Shown in pieces: positions 1 through 11,543 of a stretch of 64,000 bases of DNA. The position numbers and the translations under genes were made by a program. Each line of letters starts with the position of its first letter. Position 1 is the stretch's first letter. This DNA comes from Rubrivivax sp. (lineage in GTDB: Bacteria; Pseudomonadota; Gammaproteobacteria; Burkholderiales; Burkholderiaceae_C), in the NCBI GenBank assembly GCA_022843905.1, contig JALHMT010000009.1, positions 98,368 to 162,367 on the forward strand, written 5' to 3'. A model generated the notes under the pieces. That model saw nothing but the letters and a program-made list of their open reading frames with translations. It made no database searches and was not told the DNA's origin.

Positions 1-454
1 TGAGCTTGCCGGGGTTCGCCCGGGCCCAGGCCACGGCCTGACCCAGGTTCGCGAAACGGCTGCTCGCCAGGGCGAAGATGCCGATGTCGAAGAAGCCCAG
101 CGTGCTGACCGGGGCAAAGTCCTTCAGCGTGTCGTAGGGCAGCTTCCTGAACAGCGAGACGCTGAGCGCGTTGCTGTTGCTCATCAGCAGCAAGGTGTGG
201 CCGTCGGGCGCGGCCTGTGCCACGGCCTGCGACGCCACGATGCTGCCGGCGCTGGGACGGTTGTCGACGATCACTGTCTGCGCCAGGCTGCGCGTCATCT
301 GCTCGGCCACCGCACGCGCCGTGATGTCGGCGATGCCGCCGGGCGCGAAAGGCACGATCAGCGTGATCGGCCGGTCCGGAAAGCGGCCCTGGGCGCGCAG
401 GTGCGGCAGCGGTCCCAGCATCGTCAGCCAGGCCAGGCAGTTTCGGCGGTTCAT
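1..454 (-). CDS. Bug-family (TctC-type) solute-binding receptor, 5' part only
   Basis: This is the first 151 codons of a periplasmic receptor of the tripartite tricarboxylate transporter (Bug/TctC) family; the rest lies beyond the window edge. The start at 454 gives MNRRNCLAWLTMLG, a short export signal ending near LRAQG. After it comes the family's first strand and loop (ITLIVPFAPGGIADITAR), then VIVDNRPSAGSIVAS and the APDGHTLL segment. These receptors normally bind small carboxylates for a TctAB permease, but no permease gene is visible here. It is transcribed away from ribD across a 92-bp spacer. The ligand is unknown. Confidence 0.85.
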   Translation of the reverse strand, partial: MNRRNCLAWLTMLGPLPHLRAQGRFPDRPITLIVPFAPGGIADITARAVAEQMTRSLAQTVIVDNRPSAGSIVASQAVAQAAPDGHTLLLMSNSNALSVSLFRKLPYDTLKDFAPVSTLGFFDIGIFALASSRFANLGQAVAWARANPGKL

Positions 455-546
455 CTTCGAAGGCAAGGCGGCTCCCCGGTACGCGGCGCAGTCCCGGCAT
501 TGTCGAGGAAGATCCCGGCCGGCCCCGGGCGGAGACACAATGCAGC

Positions 547-1671
547 ATGGCCGTGCAAGCACCCTTCAGCGAGTTCGACGACGCCTGCATGCAGCGTGCG
601 CTCGAACTGGCCGGGCAGGCGGTCGGCTTGACCGAGCCCAATCCGCGCGTCGGCTGCGTGCTCGTGGGGGATGGCTGGCAGACCGAAGGCCACACGCAGG
701 CTGCCGGTCAGGCCCATGCCGAGGTGATGGCGCTGCGCGCCGCGCTGTCGCAGGGTGTCGACCCCGGTGGCTGCACCGCCTATGTCACGCTGGAGCCCTG
801 CGCCCACCACGGACGCACGCCGCCCTGTTGTGACGCGCTGATCGACGCCGGTGTCGGCCGCGTCGTGGTGGCGCTGGGCGATCCGAACCCGCAGGTCGGC
901 GGCGAGGGCATCCGCCGACTGCGCGCTGCCGGCATCGAGGTGCAGGTGGGGCTGCGCGAGGCCGAGGCGCGCGAGCTCAACATCGGCTTCCTGTCGCGCA
1001 TGCAAAGCGGCCTGCCGTTCGTGCGTCTGAAGGTCGCTGCCTCGCTCGACGGCCGCACGGCCCTGCACGACGGCAGCAGCCAGTGGATCACCGGACCCGA
1101 GGCGCGTCAGGACGGACACCGCTGGCGCCGCCGCGCAGGGGCGGTTCTCACCGGCATCGGCACCGTTCTGGCCGACGATCCCCGACTGGACGTTCGCGAG
1201 GTCTCCACCGCACGACAGCCGCTGCGCGTGCTGCTCGACGCGCGTCTGCAGCTGCCGCCGGCGGCGCGCATCGTGCAACCGCCCGGCGAACTGCGCATCT
1301 ACACGGCCGACCCGGCGTCTGCGGTGGTCGACGCCTGGCGCGAACACGGCGTCACCTTGGTCAACGCCCCCCTGCACGAAGGCCGCATCGCGCTGGACTT
1401 CGTGCTGAAGGACCTGGCCGGCCTGGGCACCAACGAGCTGCATGTCGAGGCCGGCCCGCGGTTGAACGCCTCGTGGCTGGCCGGCGGACACGTCGACGAG
1501 CTGCTGGTCTACCTGGCGCCGATGCTCATCGGCGAAGGGCGCGGAATGGCCGCGCTGGCGCCGTTGCAGCGCCTGGCCGACGCCAGCCGTTTCCAGTTCA
1601 TGGAAGTCACGCCTGTCGGCACCGACCTGCGGCTGCGTGCGAGGCCGGTGTCCGGCGCCCGGCAGCCTTGA
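547..1671 (+). CDS. ribD: Bifunctional riboflavin biosynthesis deaminase/reductase RibD
   Basis: This cytoplasmic enzyme performs two successive steps of riboflavin synthesis: deamination of the diaminopyrimidine ribotide, then NADPH-dependent reduction of the ribose side chain. The N-terminal deaminase domain (about residues 8-150) has the zinc site: H57-A-E59, then C85 and C94 in EPCAHHGRTPPC. The reductase domain follows, beginning around FVRLKVAASLDGRTA and continuing through GAVLTGIGTVLADDPRL. At 374 aa it has the usual length. No ribE or ribBA gene is adjacent, so it stands apart from other riboflavin genes in this window. Confidence 0.95.
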   Translation: MAVQAPFSEFDDACMQRALELAGQAVGLTEPNPRVGCVLVGDGWQTEGHTQAAGQAHAEVMALRAALSQGVDPGGCTAYVTLEPCAHHGRTPPCCDALIDAGVGRVVVALGDPNPQVGGEGIRRLRAAGIEVQVGLREAEARELNIGFLSRMQSGLPFVRLKVAASLDGRTALHDGSSQWITGPEARQDGHRWRRRAGAVLTGIGTVLADDPRLDVREVSTARQPLRVLLDARLQLPPAARIVQPPGELRIYTADPASAVVDAWREHGVTLVNAPLHEGRIALDFVLKDLAGLGTNELHVEAGPRLNASWLAGGHVDELLVYLAPMLIGEGRGMAALAPLQRLADASRFQFMEVTPVGTDLRLRARPVSGARQP

Positions 1672-1682
1672 TCTTCGAGGGC

Positions 1683-1717
1683 AACGCCGAGGGGGGCCGC
1701 CGGGCGCCGGCGGCGTT
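1683..1717. terminator. GC-rich hairpin between convergent ribD and CoA-transferase genes
   Basis: A perfect 6-bp inverted repeat (1696-1701 with 1709-1714) sits inside a second, wider pairing of AACGCCG (1683-1689) with CGGCGTT (1711-1717). It occupies the 45 bp between two convergent genes and touches the CoA-transferase stop codon. There is no T tract, so a bidirectional terminator is an inference from position and structure. Confidence 0.4.
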
Positions 1718-2910
1718 CAGATCGCGCCCTGCGCCCGCAGTTCGTCGATGGCCCCGGGCGGCAGCCCGAGTTCGCCCAGGATGGCGTCGGTATGCTGGCC
1801 CACGGCAGGGATGCCGCCCATTCGTGGCTCGCTGTCGTCCCACGATCCTGGCGGCAGCAGCGCTGCTATGGGGCCGGCGGGGCTGTCGACTTCGCGCCAA
1901 CGCTGGCGTGCGGCGAGCTGCGGGTGGGCCCACAGCCCAGCGAGGTCGTTGACCTGCGCATTGGCGATCTGTGCTGCTTCCAGGCGTGCCGCCACCTCAT
2001 CGGCGCTCATCGTCGAAAAGGCCTGGACGATCAGCTCGCGCAGCGCCGCGCGATGGCTGCTGCGCTGCGCATTGCCGGCGAAGCGCTCGTCCCGGGCCAG
2101 ACCCGGCTGCTGCAGCACCTTGTCGCAGAACTGCTGCCATTCGCGTTCGTTCTGCAGGCCCAGCATCACGGTCCGGCCGTCGCCGGTGGGGAAGGGGCCG
2201 TAGGGATAGATCGTGGCGTGCGCAGCACCGGCCCGAGGCGGTGGCGGGGCACCGTCGAAGGTGTAGTACATCGGATAACCCATCCATTCACCCATCGCTT
2301 CGAGCATCGAGATGTCGATGCGCCGGCCGCGGCCATCGATCTTTCGCTGCAGCAGAGCGGCCAGGATGTTGCTGTAGGCGTACATGCCTGCGGCGATGTC
2401 GGCGACCGACAGCCCGGCCTTGCTGGGCTCGTCGGGCGTGCCGGTGACGCTGACGAAACCCGACTCGCTCTGGATCAGCAGGTCGTAGGCCTTCTTGTCG
2501 CGGTAGGGCCCGGGGTGATCGGCGTCGTCGCCGTAACCCGAGATGTCGCACACGATCAGGTCGGGCCGGCGTCCCTGCAGGGCGTCGAAGCACACCCCCA
2601 TCCTGGCTGCGGCACCCGGTGCGAGGTTCTGCACCACCACGTCGGCACGCTCGACGATCAACCGGATCAGCAGTTCGGCCGCGCGCGGGTGCTTGAGGTC
2701 GAGCGTCAGGCTTTCCTTGCTGCGGTTGGTCCACACGAAGTGCGAGCACAGGCCGCGCACGCGCGTGTCGTAGCCGCGTGCGAAGTCGCCCAGGCCGGGG
2801 CGTTCGATCTTGATCACGCGAGCACCGAGATCGGCGAGCTGTCGGGTGGCGAAGGGTGCGGCCACCGCGTGTTCGAGCGCGACGACGGTGACTCCTTGCA
2901 GCGGCTGCAT
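1717..2910 (-). CDS. CaiB/BaiF-type (family III) CoA-transferase
   Basis: The 397-aa protein belongs to the family III acyl-CoA transferases, which move CoA between carboxylic acids through an aspartyl thioester. The N-terminus (MQPLQGVTVVALEHAVAAPFATRQLADLGARVIKIERP) is diagnostic. The likely catalytic Asp is D171 in GLSVADIAAGM, matching D169 of formyl-CoA transferase. It is the last gene of the protocatechuate meta-cleavage operon, 74 bp after the aldo/keto reductase. The acid substrate cannot be read from the sequence. It may feed an aromatic or aliphatic acid into the pathway, or it may have been recruited by chance. Confidence 0.85.
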   Translation of the reverse strand: MQPLQGVTVVALEHAVAAPFATRQLADLGARVIKIERPGLGDFARGYDTRVRGLCSHFVWTNRSKESLTLDLKHPRAAELLIRLIVERADVVVQNLAPGAAARMGVCFDALQGRRPDLIVCDISGYGDDADHPGPYRDKKAYDLLIQSESGFVSVTGTPDEPSKAGLSVADIAAGMYAYSNILAALLQRKIDGRGRRIDISMLEAMGEWMGYPMYYTFDGAPPPPRAGAAHATIYPYGPFPTGDGRTVMLGLQNEREWQQFCDKVLQQPGLARDERFAGNAQRSSHRAALRELIVQAFSTMSADEVAARLEAAQIANAQVNDLAGLWAHPQLAARQRWREVDSPAGPIAALLPPGSWDDSEPRMGGIPAVGQHTDAILGELGLPPGAIDELRAQGAI

Positions 2911-2984
2911 CTGTTCGATCCTTCGGTGACGAGGTTTCGCCGGCTCTCGACGCGAAAGGCGTTCCGGTCGAGGCCGGCACGTCT

Positions 2985-3982
2985 TCAGAACTCTTCGGTG
3001 TCGACCTCGCTGCGCGCCTGCGCCCCGTAGCGATGGCCGGCCACCGTGCGCTGGTTGATCAGCGCATCGGCACGTGCCAGCACGTCGGCGGGCACCGGGA
3101 CATCGGCAGCCGCCACGTTCTCGCGCACGTGTTCAGGCCGGGTCGTGCCGGGAATCGGAACGACGTTCTCGCCGCGCGACAGCAGCCAGGCCAGCGCGAG
3201 CTGGGCCGGGGTGCAGCCGGCCTCCTGCGCCAGCGCGCGGTAGGCCGGCAGCAACGCCAGGTTGGCGGCGTAGGGGGCCGGATCGAAGCGTGGCATGCTG
3301 CGCCGGATGTCCTTGGCGTCCAGGCCGCTGGCGTCGGGCAGGGCGTCGGCCAGGAAGGCCCGGGCCACCGGGCTGAAGGGCACGAAGGCCGCGCCCAGCT
3401 CCCTGCAGGTCGCCAGTACGGCGATCTCGGGGTTGCGCGTCCACAGCGAGTACTCGGTCTGCACCGCGGCAATGGGGTGCACCGCATGCGCCTTGCGCAA
3501 GGTGGCGGCAGAGACCTCGCTCAGTCCCAGGGTGCGTACCTTGCCCTGGCGCACCAGGTCGGCCATGGCGCCCACGCTGTCCTCGATGGGCACGCTCTTG
3601 TGCCAGCGGTGCAGGTAGTAGAGGTCGATGACCTCGGTCTGCAGCCGGCGCAGGCTGTCCTCGCAGTGGCGGCGGATGGCCTCGGGGCTGCCGTCGATCA
3701 CGCGCTTGACGCCGTCGGGGAAGGTCTCGCCGGCCATGCCGCCCTTGCTGGCCAGCACGATCCTGTGGCGATGGGCCTTCAGCACGCGTCCGACCAGCGT
3801 CTCGTTGGCGCCGAAGCCGTAGAGCGCCGCCGTGTCGAACAGCGTGACCCCGGCGTCCAGCGCCGCCAGCAGCACGCGTTCGGCCTGCTCGACCGGCGGC
3901 GGCTTGCCGTAGGCGTGGCTGAGGTTCATGCACCCCAGGCCGATGGGATGGACCTCGAACGGCCCGATGCGACGCAGCACGG

Positions 3983-3986
<4 letters not shown>
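2985..3986 (-). CDS. Aldo/keto reductase
   Basis: A 333-aa NAD(P)H-dependent oxidoreductase of the aldo/keto reductase superfamily (TIM barrel, YajO/Tas-like). The catalytic tetrad is visible: Asp and Tyr in LFDTAALYGFGANETLVG, Lys in IVLASKGG, His in DLYYLHRW. Its start codon overlaps the stop of the upstream ligC gene by 4 bp, so it is translationally coupled to the protocatechuate pathway. Members of the family reduce aldehydes or ketones; a role in handling an aldehyde from aromatic breakdown is inferred from context only. Confidence 0.88.
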
Positions 3987-6225
<2,239 letters not shown>

Positions 6226-7137
6226 TCACTCTTCGGGCCAGTACAGCCGCATCGGGTTGGTGACCAGCAGCTTGCGCTGCAGTTCGGGCGTGGTGGCGAT
6301 GTGGGGAATGAAGTCGACCAGCAGGCCGTCGTCGGGCATGTGGTCCTTCAGGTTGGGGTGCGGCCAGTCGGTGCCCCACAGCACGCGGTCCGGGAAGGTC
6401 TCGACGATGCGGCGCGCGAAGGGCACGACGTCGCGGTAGGCGGCCTGTTCTCCGTTCAGCGCCTTCGGGCCGCTCACCGACAGCCGCTCCGGGCAGCTCA
6501 CCTTGCTCCACACGTTGTCGTGCTCGCGCATGAACTTCACGAACAGCTCGAACTCCGGCCCGTCCAGCGGCTTGCTCACGTCGGGGCGGCCCATGTGGTC
6601 GACCACCACCGTGGTGGGCAGTGCGGTGAAGAAGTCCCACAGCTCCGGCAGGTCGACCGCCTCGAAGTAGATGACGACGTGCCAGCCCCAGGCCCGGATG
6701 CGGCCGGCGATCTCCAGCAGCTCGTCCTTGGGCGTGAAGTCGACCAGGCGCTTGACGAAGTTGAAGCGCACGCCGCGCACGCCGGCGTCGTGCATGGCCT
6801 GCAGCTCGGCGTCACTGACGCTGCGCCGCACGGTGGCCACGCCACGCGCCTTGCCGTTCGACGCGAGGCAGGCGTCGACCAGGGCGCGGTTGTCGGCACC
6901 GTGGCAGGTGGCCTGCACGATGACGTTGCGCGCGAAGCCCAGGTGGTCGCGCAGCGCGAACAGCTGCTGCTTGCTGGCGTCGCAGGGCGTGTACTTGCGC
7001 TCGGGCGCGAAGGGGAATTCCGCGCCGGGGCCGAAGACGTGGCAATGCGCGTCGACGCTGCCGGCCGGCACCTGGAATCGCGGGCGGCTGGGGCCGGCGT
7101 ACCAGTCCAGCCAGCCGGGGGTCTTCTCGAAGCTCAT
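6226..7137 (-). CDS. ligI: 2-pyrone-4,6-dicarboxylate hydrolase (LigI)
   Basis: An amidohydrolase-superfamily TIM barrel that opens the lactone 2-pyrone-4,6-dicarboxylate to 4-oxalomesaconate. The N-terminal metal or substrate motif is VDAHCHVFGPG; WGTDWPHPNLKDHMPDDG near the C-terminus carries the conserved Asp. At 303 aa it has the normal LigI length. The ATG at 7137 (MSFEKTPGWLDWYAGPSRP) was chosen because it gives the usual N-terminus; an upstream in-frame ATG would overlap the preceding gene by about 110 bp. The gene lies between the DUF1932 dehydrogenase and ligA. Confidence 0.93.
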   Translation of the reverse strand: MSFEKTPGWLDWYAGPSRPRFQVPAGSVDAHCHVFGPGAEFPFAPERKYTPCDASKQQLFALRDHLGFARNVIVQATCHGADNRALVDACLASNGKARGVATVRRSVSDAELQAMHDAGVRGVRFNFVKRLVDFTPKDELLEIAGRIRAWGWHVVIYFEAVDLPELWDFFTALPTTVVVDHMGRPDVSKPLDGPEFELFVKFMREHDNVWSKVSCPERLSVSGPKALNGEQAAYRDVVPFARRIVETFPDRVLWGTDWPHPNLKDHMPDDGLLVDFIPHIATTPELQRKLLVTNPMRLYWPEE

Positions 7138-7138
7138 G

Positions 7139-8047
7139 TCAGTCCTTGTTCCGTGCCAGGTGCGCGAGGACGCGGTCGGCCTCTGTCCGCCAGTCGGCGC
7201 TGCGTGCGAAGCCCGGTGTGCCGCGCGTGCCGAAGAGGCCGGCGTCACCGAGGTCGGCCACCCAGGCCTGGCGCTCGGCCGTGCCGCTGGCGCTGAAGGG
7301 CTCCAGGCCGGCTTCGCGCACCGTCTGCGCCACTTCGCGCACCTCTTCGCTGCGGCGCCGGCCGTGTTCGATCACACGCTGGAAGAAGTAGGCCGCCTGC
7401 TTCTCCCAGTCGATGCCGGGGAAGGTCTCGTAGAGCGAAGCGATCACCGCGTCTTCCACGCCATAGGCGCGTGCCGTGGTGAAGCTCTCGATGACCATGG
7501 CCTCCAGGCCCTTGATCATCACGCTGCGGCACATCTTGGTGGCGCTGGCCACGCCGAGTTTCTCGCTGGCGACCTTGGCGGCGAAGCCGAGGTCGTTGAG
7601 CAAGGGCAGCAGCGCCGGAGCGTCGGGGCCGCCCAGCAGCAGCGGCACCTTGATGCGGTAGGGCGGCAGCGAGGTCATCACCGCGCCTTCGACATAGCGC
7701 CCGCCGGCGGCGTTGATCAGCGTCGACGCGGCGATCTTGGCGCCGGGCGACGCCGAGTTGAAGTCGAGGAAGAAGGCGCCGGCGGGGAAGGCCGTGGCGC
7801 AGGCCTGTGCCACGGCCACGGTCTGGCTGGCGGTGACGGCGGAGATCACGAGCGTGGCGCCGCGCAGGGCCTCGGCCGGACTCGCAGCGAGCTGGGTGCC
7901 ACGCTGCTTCGCGTGGGCGACCAGCGGCGCGGCGCGCGACGGATCGTCGAGCTTGAGGTCGTAGGCCGTGACCGCTACCCCGCGCACACGCAGGTCTTCG
8001 GCCAGGATGCTGCCGACCTCGCCGTAGCCGATCATCGCGATGCGCAT
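7139..8047 (-). CDS. NAD(P)-binding beta-hydroxyacid-dehydrogenase-like protein (DUF1932)
   Basis: A 302-aa protein with an N-terminal Rossmann domain (MRIAMIGYGEVGSILAEDLR) and a helical C-terminal DUF1932 domain, as in the 3-hydroxyisobutyrate/6-phosphogluconate dehydrogenase group. The glycine-rich SASPGAKIAAS and the Lys-containing KMCRSVMIKGLEAM helix are in the positions expected for that fold. It sits in the protocatechuate operon, one base before ligI and 19 bp after ligK. No standard step of the 4,5-cleavage pathway needs this enzyme, so it probably acts on a side or upstream intermediate. The exact substrate is unknown. Confidence 0.82.
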   Translation of the reverse strand: MRIAMIGYGEVGSILAEDLRVRGVAVTAYDLKLDDPSRAAPLVAHAKQRGTQLAASPAEALRGATLVISAVTASQTVAVAQACATAFPAGAFFLDFNSASPGAKIAASTLINAAGGRYVEGAVMTSLPPYRIKVPLLLGGPDAPALLPLLNDLGFAAKVASEKLGVASATKMCRSVMIKGLEAMVIESFTTARAYGVEDAVIASLYETFPGIDWEKQAAYFFQRVIEHGRRRSEEVREVAQTVREAGLEPFSASGTAERQAWVADLGDAGLFGTRGTPGFARSADWRTEADRVLAHLARNKD

Positions 8048-8066
8048 ATCGCTCACTGAGGCGTCC

Positions 8067-8750
8067 TCAATCGATGTAGCGCAGGCCGGCTTTTTCCAGC
8101 GGCTCGCGCATCTTGTACATGTCCAGGCCCAGGATGCCCGAGGCCAGCTTGTCGCGCTTCTCGCCTTCGTTGGCCTCGCGCGCCTTCGCGGCTGCCAGGG
8201 TCTTGGCGGCCATCGCGCGCGGCACGCAGACCACGCCATCGTCGTCGGCCACGATCACGTCGCCCGGGTGCACCAGCGCGCCGGCGCAGACCACGGGGAT
8301 GTTCACCGAGCCGATCGTGGCCTTGATGGTGCCCTTGCTGCTGATGGCCTTGCTCCACACCGGGAAGCGCATCTCGGTGAGCGTCTTCACGTCGCGCACG
8401 CCGGCGTCGATGACCAGCGCCCGCGCGCCGCGCGCCTGGAAGCTGGTGGCCAGCAGGTCGCCGAAGTAGCCGTCGGTGCATTCGGCGGTGATGGCCGCCA
8501 CGACGATGTCGCCAGGGCGGATCTGCTCGGCCACGACGTGCATCATCCAGTTGTCGCCCGGGTGCAGCAGCACGGTGCAGGCCGTGCCCGACACCATCGC
8601 CCCGGCGTAGATCGGCCGCATGTACGGCTGCATCAGGCCGACGCGGCCCATCGCCTCGTGCACGGTGGCCGAGCCCAGGCCCGCCAGCGCGTCGGCGGTG
8701 GCGGCATCGGTGCGGACGATGTTGCGGTAGACCACGCCCAGTTCGTACAT
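8067..8750 (-). CDS. ligK: 4-carboxy-4-hydroxy-2-oxoadipate aldolase/oxaloacetate decarboxylase (LigK/PmdF)
   Basis: Class II aldolase of the HMG/CHA family (RraA-like fold) that splits 4-carboxy-4-hydroxy-2-oxoadipate into pyruvate and oxaloacetate, the last step of the pathway. The 227-aa sequence shows [12 protein letters not shown], the [21 protein letters not shown] segment and the metal/substrate motif [14 protein letters not shown] with the conserved Asp-x-x-Arg-Asp. The stop of ligJ and the start at 8750 are adjacent, so the two genes are read together. Confidence 0.93.
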   Translation of the reverse strand: MYELGVVYRNIVRTDAATADALAGLGSATVHEAMGRVGLMQPYMRPIYAGAMVSGTACTVLLHPGDNWMMHVVAEQIRPGDIVVAAITAECTDGYFGDLLATSFQARGARALVIDAGVRDVKTLTEMRFPVWSKAISSKGTIKATIGSVNIPVVCAGALVHPGDVIVADDDGVVCVPRAMAAKTLAAAKAREANEGEKRDKLASGILGLDMYKMREPLEKAGLRYID

Positions 8751-8751
8751 C

Positions 8752-9780
8752 TCACTTCCCCTTCAGTTTCAAGGCTGCATCGAGGCGCGGGAACACGCGC
8801 CGCGCATTGCCCTCGTAGACCATGAATCGCTGCTCGGGGCTGAGCTGGGTCGAGGCCTCGATGTAGCGCTTGGTGTCGTCGTAGTAGTGACCGGTCTCGG
8901 GGTCGATGCCGCGCACGGCGCCGATCATCTCGCTGGCGAACAGGATGTTCTCGACCGGGATCACCTTGGTCAGCAGGTCGATGCCGGGCTGGTGGTAGAC
9001 GCAGGTGTCGAAGAAGATGTTCTTCAGCAGGTGGTCCTTCAGCAGCGGCTTCTTCATCTCCTGCGCCAGGCCGCGGAAGCGGCCCCAGTGGTAGGGCACG
9101 GCGCCACCGCCGTGCGGGATGAGGAACTTCAGCGTCGGGAAGTCCTTGAACAGGTCGGACGTCAGGCACTGCATGAAGGCCGTCGTGTCGGCGTTCAGGT
9201 AGTGCGCCCCGGTGGTGTGGAAGCAGGCGTTGCAGCTGGTGCTGACGTGGATCATCGCCGGGATGTCGTACTCGACCATCTTCTCGTAGATGGGGTACCA
9301 GTGGCGGTCGCTCAGCGGTGGCGAATTCCAGTGCCCGCCCGAGGGGTCGGGGTTCAGGTTGATGCCCACGTTGCCGTACTGCTCCACGCACTTCACCAGC
9401 TCGGGGATGCAGGTCTTCGGGTCCACGCCCGGGCTCTGAGGCAGCATCGCGGCGGGGATGAAGTGGTCTGGGAACAGCCGGCTGACGCGGAAGCACAGCT
9501 CGTTGCAGATCGCGGCCCAGGTGCTGCTGACCTGGAAGTCGCCGATGTGGTGCGCCATGAAGCTGGCGCGCGGGCTGAAGATGGTGAGGTCGCTCCCGCG
9601 CTCGCGCATCAGGCGCAGCTGGTTGCTCTCGATCGACTCGCGCAGTTCGTCGTCGCTGATGCGCAGGTCGGATACCTTGGGCATCAGGGCCGGGTCCTGG
9701 ATGCCGGCGATCTGGGCGTTGCGCCAGCTCTCCAGCGCCTTGGGCGCGGTGGTGTAGTGGCCGTGGCAGTCGATGATCAT
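8752..9780 (-). CDS. ligJ: 4-oxalomesaconate hydratase (LigJ/PmdE)
   Basis: Amidohydrolase-fold hydratase that adds water to 4-oxalomesaconate to give 4-carboxy-4-hydroxy-2-oxoadipate. The 342-aa sequence opens with the metal motif [35 protein letters not shown] and [17 protein letters not shown] supply later conserved His and Asp/Glu residues. It is followed after one base by ligK. The pathway also uses an oxalomesaconate tautomerase (LigU/GalD type), which is not present in this cluster. Confidence 0.93.
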   Translation of the reverse strand: MIIDCHGHYTTAPKALESWRNAQIAGIQDPALMPKVSDLRISDDELRESIESNQLRLMRERGSDLTIFSPRASFMAHHIGDFQVSSTWAAICNELCFRVSRLFPDHFIPAAMLPQSPGVDPKTCIPELVKCVEQYGNVGINLNPDPSGGHWNSPPLSDRHWYPIYEKMVEYDIPAMIHVSTSCNACFHTTGAHYLNADTTAFMQCLTSDLFKDFPTLKFLIPHGGGAVPYHWGRFRGLAQEMKKPLLKDHLLKNIFFDTCVYHQPGIDLLTKVIPVENILFASEMIGAVRGIDPETGHYYDDTKRYIEASTQLSPEQRFMVYEGNARRVFPRLDAALKLKGK

Positions 9781-9825
9781 GGTGGAGTCCTCGGAGGTCC
9801 GGGTCGGGAGGCGATGACGGTGGAT

Positions 9826-10524
9826 TCAGGCGGGTTCCATGCCTTGTCGGCGCTTGGCCTCGGCGGTGGCTGGAGAAGCCATCCACGCCAGCAGTTCGCG
9901 CACGGCCGGGGCCTGTGCCGACGTCGCGCAAAGCGCACCGGAGAAGGTGGTGATGAACTGCACCCCGGGTGGCAACGAACCCACCACGCTGATGCCCTTC
10001 AAGTGCATCAGCTCGCTGAGCTGCTGGAAGCCGAGCTCGACCTCGCCGCGGGCCACCAGCGAACCCACCGGCACGCCCGGTGGCGCCTGCACCAGTCGCG
10101 CGGCGATCTGCGCGGCGATGCCCCAGCGCTCGAAGAGCTGGGTCAGGTACACGCCGCTCGGGCCGGTGGAGCAGCTGATGCTGCGTGCTGCCAACACGGC
10201 GGCCTTCAAGTCGGCTTCGCTGGCGATGTCGGGCACTGCGGCACCCTCGCGCACTGCCACGGCCACCGGCGAACGCACCAGGTCGACGCGGCTTCCTTGC
10301 ACCACGGCGCCGGCGGCGATGAGCTTGTCGATGGCGTCGGCCGCGAGAAAGACCACGTCGAAGGACTCGCCGGCGGCCACACGCCTGCCCGCGTCGACGC
10401 CGCCGACGGCTTCCACGCGCAAGCTTTGGCCGGCATGGGCCTGCCAGGCTTGGGCCAGGTCTGTCAGCAGCAGCCGCGTGGCCATCGACGAAATGCCGGT
10501 CAAGGTGAGGGGTGCAGCAGACAT
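9826..10524 (-). CDS. ModA-like type II periplasmic-binding-fold protein without a visible signal peptide
   Basis: A 232-aa protein resembling molybdate ABC-transporter binding proteins (ModA): LTLTGISSMATRLLLTDLAQAWQ at the start, then FDVVFLAADAIDKLIAAGAV, and the second-lobe segment GEVELGFQQLSELMHLKGI. Typical ModA proteins carry an export signal; neither this start (10524) nor the next in-frame one upstream (10542, adding MLKNRC) provides one, so it is probably cytoplasmic. It is the first gene of the protocatechuate operon, next to the LysR regulator. It might sense or bind an intermediate; function unknown. Confidence 0.75.
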   Translation of the reverse strand: MSAAPLTLTGISSMATRLLLTDLAQAWQAHAGQSLRVEAVGGVDAGRRVAAGESFDVVFLAADAIDKLIAAGAVVQGSRVDLVRSPVAVAVREGAAVPDIASEADLKAAVLAARSISCSTGPSGVYLTQLFERWGIAAQIAARLVQAPPGVPVGSLVARGEVELGFQQLSELMHLKGISVVGSLPPGVQFITTFSGALCATSAQAPAVRELLAWMASPATAEAKRRQGMEPA

Positions 10525-10581
10525 GCAGCGATTCTTCAGCACGGCAGCTCATGCATCAACAGGCGTTTCGCACTAGCTGAT

Positions 10582-10596
10582 ATGCCGGAACGGCAT
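10582..10596. promoter_or_regulatory. Perfect T-N11-A palindrome, candidate LysR operator for the protocatechuate operon
   Basis: ATGCCG-GAA-CGGCAT is a perfect inverted repeat containing T-N11-A (T at 10583, A at 10595), the classic LysR-type recognition pattern. It lies in the 103-bp gap between the divergent ModA-like gene (start 10524) and the LysR gene (start 10628), where such regulators both autoregulate and activate the target operon. Binding is inferred. Confidence 0.6.
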
Positions 10597-10627
10597 TTCC
10601 CATGCGACACTGTGACAGCGGGCAGCC

Positions 10628-11527
10628 ATGGACCTCAAGCAACTCGAGTACTTCACCCACGTCGCCGAACTCGGCAGCTTCACGCGTGCCTCCAGCTTCC
10701 TGGGCATTGCACAGCCGGCGCTGAGCCGGCAGGTGCGCGCGCTCGAGGTCGAGCTGCACCACAGCCTGCTGGAGCGCAACGGCCGTGGCGTGGTGCTCAC
10801 GGAGGCCGGCCAGCGCCTGTTGGCGCACGCCCGCGGCATCCTGCAGCAAGTCGAGCGCGCGCGGCACGAGATGGACGATCTGCGAGGAGCCGCCAGCGGC
10901 CGCCTGGCCATTGCCCTGCCGCCCAGCGTCAGCCGCACGCTCACCGCGCCGCTGGTGCAGGCGTTCCGTACCCGGTTGCCGCAGGCCACGCCCAGCGTGG
11001 TGGAAGGCTTGTCGACCTATGTGCTGGAGTGGCTGATCATCGGTCGCGTCGACTGCGGGGTGGTCTACAACGTCACGCCATCGCCGGCCATCGACCTGCA
11101 GCCCGTGCTCGACGAAGCGCTGTATCTGGTGTCGGCAAGGCAGCCCGGCCAGGCCATGGTGGGCCGCACGGCCTCGCTGGCCGACCTCGCCGATCGCCCG
11201 CTGGTCATTCCCAGCCGCCCCCACTCGCTGCGCATGGTGGTGGAAACCGCCCTCGCCAACGAAGGCCGGCGCGCCAAGGTGGCACTGGAAGTCGAGAGCG
11301 TCCCCGCCATCCTCGAACTCGTGCGCCAGGGCGGCGTGCACGCCGTGCTGGCCCACAACGCCATCCGCAGCAGCGGTGACGAACCAGCCTTCCAGCGCCG
11401 CCCCATCGGCAAGCCCCCGCTGGCCACCACGCTCTGGATCGCCACATCGGCCCAGCGCCCCAGAGGCCCTCTGATCGAACAAGGCACCGCCCTGGTCAGA
11501 GAACTCCTGATGAAACTCTGGGCCTGA
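10628..11527 (+). CDS. LysR-family regulator of the protocatechuate operon (LigR/PmdR-like)
   Basis: A 299-aa LysR-type activator. Residues 1-60 form the winged helix-turn-helix: MDLKQLEYFTHVAELGSFTRAS, then GIAQPALSRQVRALE as the recognition helix region. An effector-binding domain follows from about residue 90. It is divergent from the meta-cleavage operon, the usual arrangement for its regulator, with a T-N11-A palindrome between them. The inducer would be expected to be protocatechuate or a pathway intermediate, but this is not shown by the sequence. Confidence 0.88.
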   Translation: MDLKQLEYFTHVAELGSFTRASSFLGIAQPALSRQVRALEVELHHSLLERNGRGVVLTEAGQRLLAHARGILQQVERARHEMDDLRGAASGRLAIALPPSVSRTLTAPLVQAFRTRLPQATPSVVEGLSTYVLEWLIIGRVDCGVVYNVTPSPAIDLQPVLDEALYLVSARQPGQAMVGRTASLADLADRPLVIPSRPHSLRMVVETALANEGRRAKVALEVESVPAILELVRQGGVHAVLAHNAIRSSGDEPAFQRRPIGKPPLATTLWIATSAQRPRGPLIEQGTALVRELLMKLWA

Positions 11528-11543
11528 AACACAACCACCAGGA

